DNA of 12,579 nt from Pseudomonadota bacterium (GTDB taxonomy: Bacteria > Pseudomonadota > Alphaproteobacteria > Acetobacterales > Acetobacteraceae): contig JAJXSZ010000049.1 of NCBI GenBank assembly GCA_021784255.1, forward strand, positions 1-12,579, in the 5' to 3' direction. The notes beneath the pieces are model-generated. The model ran no database searches. It worked only from the letters and a program-made list of their open reading frames with translations, and was not told where the DNA came from. The position numbers and the translations under genes are program-made. This document shows positions 6,089 to 12,524 of the stretch, piece after piece. Each line of letters starts with the position of its first letter. Position 1 is the stretch's first letter.

Positions 6089-6896
6089 CGCACCGCGCGC
6101 CGCCGGCGCCGGCGTGCGCCCGGTGCCGTTCCGCGGCGGCGGCTTCCGCCCGCAGACCAACACCTACGTCTCGCTCGCGGTCTTCGCCGGCCTGATCCTG
6201 CTGTGGGAAGGAGGCTCGCGGGCGGGGCTGATCTCGCCGATCGCGCTGCCCGCGCCCTCGCAGGTGATCGTGGCCCTGGCCGACCTGGTGCGCACGGGGA
6301 TGCTGTGGAAGAACCTCTCCGTCAGCCTGATGCGGCTCGGCGTCGGCTGGGTGCTCGGCAGCATCCTCGGCATCGTCGTCGGCCTCCTGATCGGGCTCTT
6401 CACCATCGCGCGCGCAGCACTGCTGCAGCTCACCTCGGCGCTGTTCGCGGTGCCGAAGATCGCGCTGCTGCCGCTGTTCATCGTCTGGTTCGGCATCGGC
6501 GAGAGTTCCAAGATCGCAACGATCCTGTTCGGCACCTTCTTCCCGACCGTGATCGCGACCTACAGCGGCGTCGACAACGTCGATCGCAACCTGATCCGCA
6601 TGGCCCAGTCCTTCGGCCTCTCCTGGGGCTCGATCGTGCGCAAGATCATCCTGCCCGGAGCACTGCCGGCGATCCTCTCGGGGCTGCGCATCTCCTCGGC
6701 GATCGCGATCGTCCTGCTGGTCGCCGCCGAGATGATCGGCGCGCAGTTCGGCATCGGCGCCTATATCCTGCAGGCCGGCTCGCTGTTCGCGATCGACCAG
6801 CTCATCGCCGGCGTCACCATCCTCGCGGTGCTGGGCCTGTTCATCAGCTGGGCGATCGGGCGCGCCGAGCGGCACTTCCTCGACTGGAGATCGTAA
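6078..6896 (+). CDS. ABC importer permease (SsuC/TauC/NrtB-like)
   Basis: A 272-residue inner-membrane permease of the binding-protein-dependent transport family (BPD_transp_1). After a hydrophilic N-terminus of about 30 residues there are roughly six membrane segments, around 31-45, 85-110, 118-138, 146-162, 206-222 and 242-262. The EAA-type cytoplasmic loop that docks the ATPase is clear around 175-203 (MAQSFGLSW...IILPGALPAIL). ATG 6078 is chosen because GGGAG sits 7 nt upstream. A TTG at 6072 is possible but weaker. It overlaps the ATPase gene by 11 bp and is followed after 4 bp by the oxidoreductase, so the four genes form one operon. As one gene for a homodimer, it matches the SsuC layout. 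Confidence 0.95.
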   Translation: MHDDAPRAAGAGVRPVPFRGGGFRPQTNTYVSLAVFAGLILLWEGGSRAGLISPIALPAPSQVIVALADLVRTGMLWKNLSVSLMRLGVGWVLGSILGIVVGLLIGLFTIARAALLQLTSALFAVPKIALLPLFIVWFGIGESSKIATILFGTFFPTVIATYSGVDNVDRNLIRMAQSFGLSWGSIVRKIILPGALPAILSGLRISSAIAIVLLVAAEMIGAQFGIGAYILQAGSLFAIDQLIAGVTILAVLGLFISWAIGRAERHFLDWRS

Positions 6897-6900
6897 CGAC

Positions 6901-8169
6901 ATGCGACGTGTCGGCGCCGACTACGATGTGCTGGTGTGCGGCGGCGGAGCGGCCGGCATCGGCGCCGCGGTGGGCGCGGCGAAGGCCGGTGCGCGCGTCT
7001 GCCTGGTGGAAAAATACGGCTTCCTCGGCGGCGCCGCGACCAACGCGCAGGTGCTGTCCTATTGCGGCCTGTTCACCCGCGCCGAGGTGCCGGAGCGCGC
7101 CGTGGGCGGGGTCGCGGAGGAGGTGCTGGCAGCACTGCGCGACTTCGGACTCGATGCGCTGGCGCACCGCTCTCCCACCACCGGCAACTGGATCGTCCTG
7201 TTCGACCCCGAGGTGCTGAAGCTGGCGCTCGACCGCATCGTCGCGGCGCACGGCATCGAGCTGCTGCTGCACACCCGCGTCGCCGCCGCGACGCGCACCG
7301 GCGTCGCGCTCGAGGGGGTGACGCTCGCGGGCATGGACGGGCGGCGGCATGTGCTGGCCGAGGCGTTCGTCGACGCCAGCGGCGATGCCAATCTCGCGAT
7401 GCTGGCGGGCGAGGACTGCCGCGTCGGCGACGGCGAGGGACATCTGCAGGCGCTGACCATGCCGATCCGCGTCGGCGGCATCGCCGCGGGGGCGAAGCTC
7501 GACCGCGGCCGGCTGCAGCAGGCGATCGCGTCCTACAACGAGGCCGGCGCCTACCCGATCGCGCGCACCGATGGCGGCATCTTCGTGCGCATGCCGCTTT
7601 CGGGCGACCTGTGGTGGATGGCCGTCGACCTGGAGCTGGCGGATCTTTCCTCGGCCAGCTTCACCCGCGCGGAGATCGAGGGACGGGCGCGGGCCCATGC
7701 CTATGTCGAGCTGCTGCAGCGCACGCAACCCGGCTTCGAGCGCGCCTATCTCGTCGCCACCGGCCCGCAGGTGGGGGTGCGCGAGACGCGCCACCCGGCG
7801 GCGCGCCACCGGATGAGCGCCGAGGAACTGACCAGCGGCGCGCAGCACCCGCAGGCGATCGCCCGCGCCGCCTGGCCGATCGAGCTGCACGGCGAGGCCG
7901 GCAAGCCGGTCTATATCCATGTCGGCGGCCGCGGCTATGCGCAGGTGCGCTACGACGCGATCCGTGCCGCGGCACTCGAGAACCTCTGGTATGGCGGGCG
8001 CGTCATCGGCGCGGACGTGCAGGCCTATGGCTCGATCCGCGTGATGGGCACCGCGTTTGCCACCGGCCAGGCGGCCGGCGTGGCGGCGGCCGACTACGCG
8101 GCGCGCGGCCGGCGCGTCGATGTCGCCGCGGTGCAGGCGACGTTGCGCGGGCAGGGCGCGATCATCTGA
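6901..8169 (+). CDS. FAD-dependent oxidoreductase (FAD_oxidored family) linked to the importer
   Basis: A 422-residue flavoprotein. The N-terminal Rossmann motif DVLVCGGGAAGIG (9-21) ends with the ribose-binding Glu in CLVEKYG. FLGGAATNA (41-49), VDASGDANLA (157-166) and the C-terminal RVMGTAFATGQAAGVAAA (380-397) are hallmarks of the FAD_oxidored (PF12831-like) family. GVRETRHPAARHRMSAEEL (292-310) is the usual middle signature. There is no signal peptide, so it is cytoplasmic. It starts 4 bp after the permease stop, with a GGAG 11 nt upstream inside the permease end, which implies cotranscription. The link suggests it oxidises or reduces the imported compound. Members of the family are mostly uncharacterised, so the reaction and electron acceptor are unknown. 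No Cys-rich Fe-S domain of the HdrA type is present. Confidence 0.9.
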   Translation: MRRVGADYDVLVCGGGAAGIGAAVGAAKAGARVCLVEKYGFLGGAATNAQVLSYCGLFTRAEVPERAVGGVAEEVLAALRDFGLDALAHRSPTTGNWIVLFDPEVLKLALDRIVAAHGIELLLHTRVAAATRTGVALEGVTLAGMDGRRHVLAEAFVDASGDANLAMLAGEDCRVGDGEGHLQALTMPIRVGGIAAGAKLDRGRLQQAIASYNEAGAYPIARTDGGIFVRMPLSGDLWWMAVDLELADLSSASFTRAEIEGRARAHAYVELLQRTQPGFERAYLVATGPQVGVRETRHPAARHRMSAEELTSGAQHPQAIARAAWPIELHGEAGKPVYIHVGGRGYAQVRYDAIRAAALENLWYGGRVIGADVQAYGSIRVMGTAFATGQAAGVAAADYAARGRRVDVAAVQATLRGQGAII

Positions 8170-8179
8170 GGCCGGAGCG

Positions 8180-8201
8180 GCCCCGCGGCAAGCCGCGAGG
8201 C
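8180..8201. terminator. Hairpin after the importer operon, possible terminator
   Basis: GCC-c-CGCGG-CAAG-CCGCG-a-GGC forms an 8-bp stem with one mismatch and a 4-nt loop, 11 bp after the oxidoreductase stop. It lies directly between convergent genes (the other stops at 8203), so it may act in both directions. There is no T-run on either side, so intrinsic termination is uncertain. Confidence 0.35.
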
Positions 8202-8202
8202 T

Positions 8203-8415
8203 TCAGGCGCGCTCGCCCGCGGCGCGGATGGCCGCCGCGAGGGCGGGGTTGGCGCGACGCAGCTGGGTCGCGCGCCGGGCCGCGGCCAGTCCCGGTTCCG
8301 GACACAATTCCCAACGTTCGAGGAACAGCAGATCGTCCCGCTCACCGGGGTCTCTCACGTCGCGCAACGCGTCCCTTACCGCATCGGTAAGCGGCGGATG
8401 GTCGAGCTCGGACAT
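8203..8415 (-). CDS. Small hypothetical protein, 70 residues
   Basis: I do not recognise a family. The product starts MSELDHPPLTDAVRDALRDV, is acidic in its first half (LRDVRDPGERDDLLFLERWE) and arginine/alanine-rich in its second. It appears mostly helical, with no membrane segment or signal. GAGG lies about 8 nt upstream of the ATG, and a TATAGC-like -10 sits about 25 bp further up. The charge layout is more protein-like than the chance frames in this DNA, and the frame fills the space between the oxidoreductase stop and the ahcY 3' region. It could still be a chance frame. It reads in the same direction as ahcY but is separated from it by 129 bp and a strong hairpin. Confidence 0.5.
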   Translation of the reverse strand: MSELDHPPLTDAVRDALRDVRDPGERDDLLFLERWELCPEPGLAAARRATQLRRANPALAAAIRAAGERA

Positions 8416-8507
8416 CTCGCGGCACCTCGTCTTCGCTGCGAGCTATATGGGCGCTCGTCATGCGTCGGCATGGCTGTTTCGTGATGAGTTGGTGACAAGC
8501 GCTCCAC

Positions 8508-8526
8508 GGCGGCGAGGCTCGCCGCC
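8508..8526 (-). terminator. Strong hairpin after ahcY
   Basis: GGCGGCGA-GGC-TCGCCGCC is a perfect 8-bp stem with a 3-nt loop, starting 18 bp beyond the ahcY stop. No T-tract follows on the minus strand, so it may be a factor-assisted terminator or a 3'-end stabiliser. The rest of 8416-8544 has no gene. Confidence 0.45.
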
Positions 8527-8544
8527 CCGCCGCCGCGGCAGCGC

Positions 8545-9849
8545 TCAGTAGCGGTAGAGATCGTGCTTGAACGGACCGTTCTGCGGCACGCCGATATACT
8601 CGGCCTGGCTGGCGGAAAGCTGCGTCAGCCTGGCGCCGACCTTGGCGAGGTGCAGTGCCGCCACCTTCTCGTCGAGCCGCTTGGGCAGCACATAGACCTT
8701 GCGCTCATAGGCGCCGGGAGCCGCGTTCCACAGCTCGATCTGCGCCAGCACCTGGTTGCTGAACGAGGCGCTCATCACGAAGCTCGGGTGGCCTGTGGCA
8801 TTGCCGAGATTCACCAGCCGGCCCTCGGAGAGCACGATCAGGCGCTTGCCGTCGGGGAACACCACCTCGTCCACCTGCGGCTTCACGTTCTCCCAGCGGA
8901 AGTTGCGCAGCGCGCCGATCTGGATTTCGGCATCGAAATGACCGATGTTGCAGACGATGGCGCGGTTCTTCATCGCGCGCATGTGCTCGAGCGTGATCAC
9001 GTCGACATTGCCGGTCGCGGTGACGAAGATGTCGGCGCGCGTCACCGCGTCCTCCATCGTCACCACCTCGTAGCCCTCCATCGCCGCCTGCAGCGCGCAG
9101 ATCGGGTCGGCCTCCGTCACCAGCACGCGGCAGCCGGCCTGGCGCAGCGAGGCGGCCGAGCCCTTGCCGACATCGCCGAAGCCGGCGACGGTGGCGATCT
9201 TGCCGGCCATCATCACGTCGGTCCCGCGGCGGATCGCGTCCACCAGGCTCTCGCGGCAGCCGTAGAGATTGTCGAATTTCGACTTGGTGACGCTGTCGTT
9301 GACGTTGATCGCGGGCACCAGCAGCGAGCCGTCGCGCTCCATCTCGCGCAGCCGGTGCACGCCCGTCGTCGTCTCCTCCGACAGGCCGCGCACGTCCTTC
9401 ATCATGTCCTTGTGCTTCGCGTGCATCACCTGCGTCAGGTCGCCGCCGTCATCGAGGATCATGTTCGGCGTCCAGCCGTCCGGGCCGCGGATGGTCTTGT
9501 CGATGCACCACCAGAACGATTCCTCGTCCATGCCCTTCCAGGCGAAGACCGGCGTGCCGGAGGCCGCGATGGCGGCGGCGGCGTGGTCCTGGGTCGAGAA
9601 GATGTTGCAGGAGGACCAGCGCACCGAGGCGCCCAGCGCCTGCAGCGTGCGGATCAGCACCGCGGTCTGGATGGTCATGTGCAGGCAGCCGGCGATGCGC
9701 GCGCCGGCGAGCGGCTTCTGCGCGCCGAACTCCGCGCGGATCGCCATCAGGCCGGGCATCTCGTCCTCGGCCATGGAGATCTCCTTCTCGCCCCAGGTGG
9801 CGAGCGAGATGTCGGCAACCTTGTGGTCGGCGATCGTCGAATCGGTCAT
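8545..9849 (-). CDS. ahcY: Adenosylhomocysteinase (S-adenosylhomocysteine hydrolase), short form
   Basis: A 434-residue NAD-dependent cytoplasmic enzyme that splits S-adenosylhomocysteine into adenosine and homocysteine and relieves product inhibition of methyltransferases. Signatures include HMTIQTAVLI (57-66), CNIFSTQDHAAAA, LDDGGDLT (132-139), SEETTTGVHRL, NVNDSVTKSKFDNLYG with catalytic Lys189 and Asp193, NAD-binding GFGDVGKG (223-230), GHFDAEIQ and the C-terminal FKHDLYRY. The start at 9849 gives the standard N-terminus. An ATG at 9885 would add 12 residues with a poorly placed ribosome site. Between LDDGGDLT and GLSEETTTG there are only 15 residues. From memory of the family, many alphaproteobacterial AhcY proteins (about 465-475 residues) carry roughly 40 more there. 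It lies 51 bp after rho, so it may be cotranscribed with it. Confidence 0.97.
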   Translation of the reverse strand: MTDSTIADHKVADISLATWGEKEISMAEDEMPGLMAIRAEFGAQKPLAGARIAGCLHMTIQTAVLIRTLQALGASVRWSSCNIFSTQDHAAAAIAASGTPVFAWKGMDEESFWWCIDKTIRGPDGWTPNMILDDGGDLTQVMHAKHKDMMKDVRGLSEETTTGVHRLREMERDGSLLVPAINVNDSVTKSKFDNLYGCRESLVDAIRRGTDVMMAGKIATVAGFGDVGKGSAASLRQAGCRVLVTEADPICALQAAMEGYEVVTMEDAVTRADIFVTATGNVDVITLEHMRAMKNRAIVCNIGHFDAEIQIGALRNFRWENVKPQVDEVVFPDGKRLIVLSEGRLVNLGNATGHPSFVMSASFSNQVLAQIELWNAAPGAYERKVYVLPKRLDEKVAALHLAKVGARLTQLSASQAEYIGVPQNGPFKHDLYRY

Positions 9850-9900
9850 GTCGGGTTCCGCAATCTGGTGGTGATCGAAAGGCACGCGCCTCGCGGCACG

Positions 9901-11175
9901 TTACGTATTCATCGCGTCGAAGAAATCCTGGTTCGTCTTGCTGAATTTCAGCTTCTCGAGCAGGAAATCCATCGAATCCATCGGCCCCATCGGGTTGAGG
10001 ATCCGGCGCAGCACCCACATCTTGGACAGCGTCGCGCGGTCCACCAGCAGTTCTTCCTTGCGGGTGCCGGACTTGGTGATGTCGATCGCGGGGAAGGTGC
10101 GCTTGTCGGAGAGCTTGCGGTCGAGCACGATCTCCGAGTTGCCGGTGCCCTTGAACTCCTCGAAGATCACCTCGTCCATGCGGCTGCCGGTGTCGATCAG
10201 CGCGGTGGCGATGATCGTCAGGCTGCCGCCCTCCTCGATGTTGCGCGCCGCGCCGAAGAAGCGCTTCGGCCGCTGCAGGGCGTTGGCGTCCACGCCGCCG
10301 GTCAGCACCTTGCCCGACGACGGCACCACGGTGTTGTAGGCGCGGGCGAGGCGGGTGATGGAATCGAGCAGGATCACCACGTCGCGCTTGTGCTCGACCA
10401 GCCGCTTGGCCTTCTCGAGCACCATCTCGGTGACCTGAACATGGCGCGTCGCCGGCTCGTCGAAGGTGGAGGCGACGACCTCGCCCTTCACCGTGCGTGC
10501 CATGTCCGTCACTTCCTCCGGCCGCTCGTCGATCAGCAGCACCATGAGGAAGACCTCGGGGTGGTTGGCGGCGATGGCGGTGGCGATGTTCTGCAGCATC
10601 ACCGTCTTGCCGGTGCGCGGGGGCGCGACGATCAGCGCGCGCTGGCCCATGCCGATCGGCGTGATCAGGTCGATCACCCGCGGCGTGTAGTCCTTGCTCG
10701 GCCCCTTCGCGACGGACTGGAAATTCGGCATTTCCATCTTCAGCCGGCGGTCGGGGTAGAGCGGCGTCAGATTGTCGAAATTGATACGGTGGCGAACCGC
10801 CTCGGGCGGCTCGAAATTGATGGTGTTGACCTTGAGCAGGCAGAAATAGCGCTCGCCGTCCTTGGGCGCGCGGATCTGCCCCTCCACCGAATCGCCGGTG
10901 CGCAGGCCGAAGCGGCGCACCTGGGCGGGGGAGATGTAGATGTCGTCGGGGCCGGGGAGGTAGTTGCTGTCCGGGCTGCGCAGGAAACCAAAACCGTCGG
11001 GCAGGATCTCGAGCGTGCCCTCGCCGTTGATCGCCTGTTCGTTTTCCGCGAGATTCTTGAGGATCGCGAACATCATGTCCTGCTTGCGCAGCGACGAGGC
11101 ATTCTCGATCTGCAATGATTCGGCGAAGCTCAGCAGGTCGGCGGGCGATTTGGCCTTGAGTTCGGCAAGATGCAT
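9901..11175 (-). CDS. rho: Transcription termination factor Rho
   Basis: A 424-residue hexameric RNA helicase that ends transcription at C-rich, unstructured RNA. The N-terminal helix bundle (MHLAELKAKSPADLL) is followed by the RNA-binding domain with GFGFLRS (61-67), and YFCLLKV closes that domain. The ATPase domain has Walker A APPRTGKT (184-191), the catalytic segment LLIDERPEEVTDM, Walker B VVILLD (266-271), the Q-loop SSGKVLTGGVD (286-296) and the R-loop TGSR. Length is close to the 419 residues of E. coli Rho, with no inserted domain. The start at 11175 matches the family N-terminus and has AGAGG 4 nt upstream. The frame stays open to 11334 upstream, but that extension is Pro/Arg/Ser-rich and unlike Rho. 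A promoter candidate lies about 200 bp upstream, giving a long leader. Confidence 0.98.
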   Translation of the reverse strand: MHLAELKAKSPADLLSFAESLQIENASSLRKQDMMFAILKNLAENEQAINGEGTLEILPDGFGFLRSPDSNYLPGPDDIYISPAQVRRFGLRTGDSVEGQIRAPKDGERYFCLLKVNTINFEPPEAVRHRINFDNLTPLYPDRRLKMEMPNFQSVAKGPSKDYTPRVIDLITPIGMGQRALIVAPPRTGKTVMLQNIATAIAANHPEVFLMVLLIDERPEEVTDMARTVKGEVVASTFDEPATRHVQVTEMVLEKAKRLVEHKRDVVILLDSITRLARAYNTVVPSSGKVLTGGVDANALQRPKRFFGAARNIEEGGSLTIIATALIDTGSRMDEVIFEEFKGTGNSEIVLDRKLSDKRTFPAIDITKSGTRKEELLVDRATLSKMWVLRRILNPMGPMDSMDFLLEKLKFSKTNQDFFDAMNT

Positions 11176-11372
11176 GGAACCTCTGGGGGACCTCGAAGGG
11201 GGGGGACCTCGTAGGGGAGGCGCCTGGGCGGCGCTCCGGGGCGTCCTTTCGGGCGAACCGCGGTGGCGCGGCGGTCGCGAGGGCAGGAAGCATAGTCGGG
11301 GGGAAGCCCGCGCCGGGCTGCCGCGGCCGGTCATCGGGGAGAGAAGCGCGGCAGGCAGGCACCGCGCGCGGC
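11176..11372 (-). promoter_or_regulatory. Long C-rich 5' leader of rho, candidate autoregulatory region
   Basis: From the predicted start of transcription near 11372 to the rho ATG is about 197 nt with no convincing gene. In the 55 nt next to the start codon (11230-11176), the mRNA strand has 28 C and 13 G, an excess of C over G that Rho-loading sites favour. Rho is known to attenuate its own leader in E. coli. Applying that here is inference. The opposite strand of this stretch also has no gene. Confidence 0.4.
11185..11216. repeat. 2 x 16-bp tandem repeat in the rho leader
   Basis: GGGGGACCTCGAAGGG (11185-11200) is repeated as GGGGGACCTCGTAGGG (11201-11216), differing at one base. On the rho mRNA this reads CCCTNCGAGGTCCCCC twice, immediately before the AGAGG ribosome-binding site at about 11180. 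The duplicated GAGG within each unit could act as a decoy Shine-Dalgarno, or the C-runs could bind Rho. Confidence 0.9.
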
Positions 11373-11378
11373 AGGCGC

Positions 11379-11407
11379 TAGTTAGTGGGGCGGAATCGGG
11401 CCGTCAA
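11379..11407 (-). promoter_or_regulatory. Candidate sigma-70-type promoter for rho
   Basis: On the minus strand, TTGACG (11407-11402) is followed by 17 bp and TAACTA (11384-11379). The -35 matches five of six consensus bases and the spacing is ideal. The -10 is a poor match but is the only AT-rich hexamer in a GC-rich stretch. Transcription would begin near 11372. Confidence 0.5.
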
Positions 11408-11431
11408 GGCCGATCCGCCACACGGTGGAGG

Positions 11432-11461
11432 TTGACGCGCCGCGCGACGCCCGCCCACGAT
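11432..11461 (+). promoter_or_regulatory. Candidate promoter for the membrane-protein pair
   Basis: TTGACG (11432-11437), an 18-bp spacer and CACGAT (11456-11461) form a plausible plus-strand promoter ahead of the gene at 11532. It is divergent from the rho promoter candidate, with the two -35 boxes 24 bp apart. Between them is a small dyad, CCAC-ACG-GTGG (11418-11428), that could bind a shared regulator. The remainder up to 11531 shows no gene. Confidence 0.33.
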
Positions 11462-11531
11462 TGCGCCCGATGACGAAACCAGCCGCACACGCCAGGCCCA
11501 TGACGACCGACTCCTCCGGCCGGGGCTGAGC

Positions 11532-11870
11532 ATGGACGGGTTCCGCCAGGACCTTCTGTGGGTGGCCGGGATCTGGCGCTCCGTTCTCGTGATGGTGCTG
11601 GGGCTGCTCGCCTCCGGCGTCGCCATCGTCTACCAGGTTCCGGCCTTCCCCGTGGTGATCCTGTTCGCCGACCTGGTGGTGTTCTGGCATCTGCGCATGC
11701 TGGCGGTGGAGCGGCGGCGCGAGGCGCGGCTCGACGAGGCGGCGTTCCGCGCCGCCGCCCTCGAACTCACCGTGGTCAAGACCCAGCACCGCGACCGGCT
11801 GGCGCCCGCGCAGGCCTCGCTGCCGTTCAGCCAGTGGGTCGAGGGAATCCGCGCGGGGCGCAGCCCATGA
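11532..11870 (+). CDS. Hypothetical membrane protein, two transmembrane segments
   Basis: A 112-residue product I cannot assign to a family. A short N-terminus leads into two hydrophobic segments, about residues 13-34 (IWRSVLVMVLGLLASGVAIVY) and 37-57 (PAFPVVILFADLVVFWHLRML), separated by only a few residues. Next comes a charged, probably helical tail (AVERRREARLDEAAFRAAA) ending in a Pro/Ser/Trp-containing stretch. The Arg-rich side after the second segment suggests a helical hairpin with both ends in the cytoplasm. The ribosome-binding site is weak (GGGG about 7 nt upstream). The stop overlaps the next start as ATGA, so the two genes are translationally coupled and probably act together. 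Confidence 0.72.
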   Translation: MDGFRQDLLWVAGIWRSVLVMVLGLLASGVAIVYQVPAFPVVILFADLVVFWHLRMLAVERRREARLDEAAFRAAALELTVVKTQHRDRLAPAQASLPFSQWVEGIRAGRSP

Positions 11871-12415
11871 ACGTCCTGACCTGGATCTGGCCGCTGCTCG
11901 CGGGCGCCGTCGCGGCCTGGTTCCTCGGCGCGCGCATCGCGGCGCACCGGCGCAGCCTGCGCCGCGCGGCACAGCGCGCCGAGGCCGAGGGACTGCTCGC
12001 CCGCCACGGCGCCGCCCTCGCGCGCTTCCTCGCCGAGCCGGCCGCACCGGCCGAGCTACAGCGCCTGCTGCTGGTCTACAGCGACGCGATGCAGGAGCGC
12101 GACATCGTCGACCGCCTGGTGCGCGGCGCCGTCGCCGGGCATCTCACCCGCCTGCCCGATGCCGCCGAATACCGTGACCTCGCCGCCGCGACGCAGCGCC
12201 TGGCGCTGGCCCGGCCCGACCTCGCCGAGGATTTCGCGCGCGCGATGACGACGGGGCTGCTCGCCGCGCTGCTGCGCTCGACCGAGGCCGCCGCCGTCAC
12301 CGATGCGGTGCTCACCGCCTTCGCCACCACGCCGCAGCGGGAACTGACCTACGCCGTCACCGCGGCGCGGCTGAGCGACCAGGCGGCGCTCGGCTTCCTG
12401 CCGGAGATGGTCTGA
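11867..12415 (+). CDS. Hypothetical N-terminally membrane-anchored protein
   Basis: A 182-residue product of unknown family. One hydrophobic segment at residues 5-25 (TWIWPLLAGAVAAWFLGARIA) is followed by an Arg-rich stop-transfer patch (AHRRSLRRAAQRAEAEG). A soluble, probably all-helical cytoplasmic domain then runs to the C-terminus, with Leu/Ala heptad-like patterns and a conserved-looking LLVYSDAMQERDIVDRLVRG segment at 68-87. It overlaps the preceding gene by four bases (ATGA), so synthesis is coupled. It has no catalytic motif I recognise. It converges with the minus-strand gene at the right edge, and the 26-bp array lies between the two stops. It could be an accessory or assembly factor for a membrane complex, but nothing here proves that. 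Confidence 0.75.
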   Translation: MNVLTWIWPLLAGAVAAWFLGARIAAHRRSLRRAAQRAEAEGLLARHGAALARFLAEPAAPAELQRLLLVYSDAMQERDIVDRLVRGAVAGHLTRLPDAAEYRDLAAATQRLALARPDLAEDFARAMTTGLLAALLRSTEAAAVTDAVLTAFATTPQRELTYAVTAARLSDQAALGFLPEMV

Positions 12416-12420
12416 GGCGC

Positions 12421-12524
12421 GATCAGCCGCCACGCGCGCCACGCGCGATCAACCGCCACGCGCGCCACGCGCGATCAACCGCCACGCGCGCCACGCGCGA
12501 TCAACCGCCACGCGCGCCACGCGC
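12421..12524. repeat. 4 x 26-bp tandem array with a hairpin in each unit
   Basis: GATCAACCGCCACGCGCGCC followed by ACGCGC is repeated four times (12421-12446, 12447-12472, 12473-12498, 12499-12524). The copies are identical except for one base in the first (GATCAG). Each junction contains CGCGCG-CCA-CGCGCG, a potential 6-bp GC stem (12433-12447, 12459-12473, 12485-12499, 12511-12525). The array separates convergent genes, and its right-most unit contains the 3' end and stop codon of the minus-strand gene. Units abut with no spacers, so it is not CRISPR. Confidence 0.96.

Noticed and set aside
3146..6163. A minus-strand open frame of about 1000 codons opposite cysK and the importer genes
   Set aside because: It is Arg/His/Gly-rich low-complexity sequence with no motifs, and it lies opposite genes with complete catalytic motifs. 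It is a composition artefact.
9850..9900. SAH- or SAM-type riboswitch ahead of ahcY
   Set aside because: Only 51 bp separate it from rho, and I see no pseudoknot-like or conserved riboswitch core in that space.
8563..11118. A plus-strand open frame of about 850 codons opposite ahcY and rho
   Set aside because: Rich in Arg, His, Asp and Val with no domain pattern. The opposite strand encodes full-length AhcY and Rho.
9901..11334. Extended Rho starting at 11334
   Set aside because: The extra 53 residues are Pro/Arg/Ser-rich and unlike Rho N-termini. MHLAELK at 11175 is the family start.
12421..12524. CRISPR array
   Set aside because: The 26-bp units abut directly with no unique spacers, and there are no cas genes. 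It is a simple tandem array.
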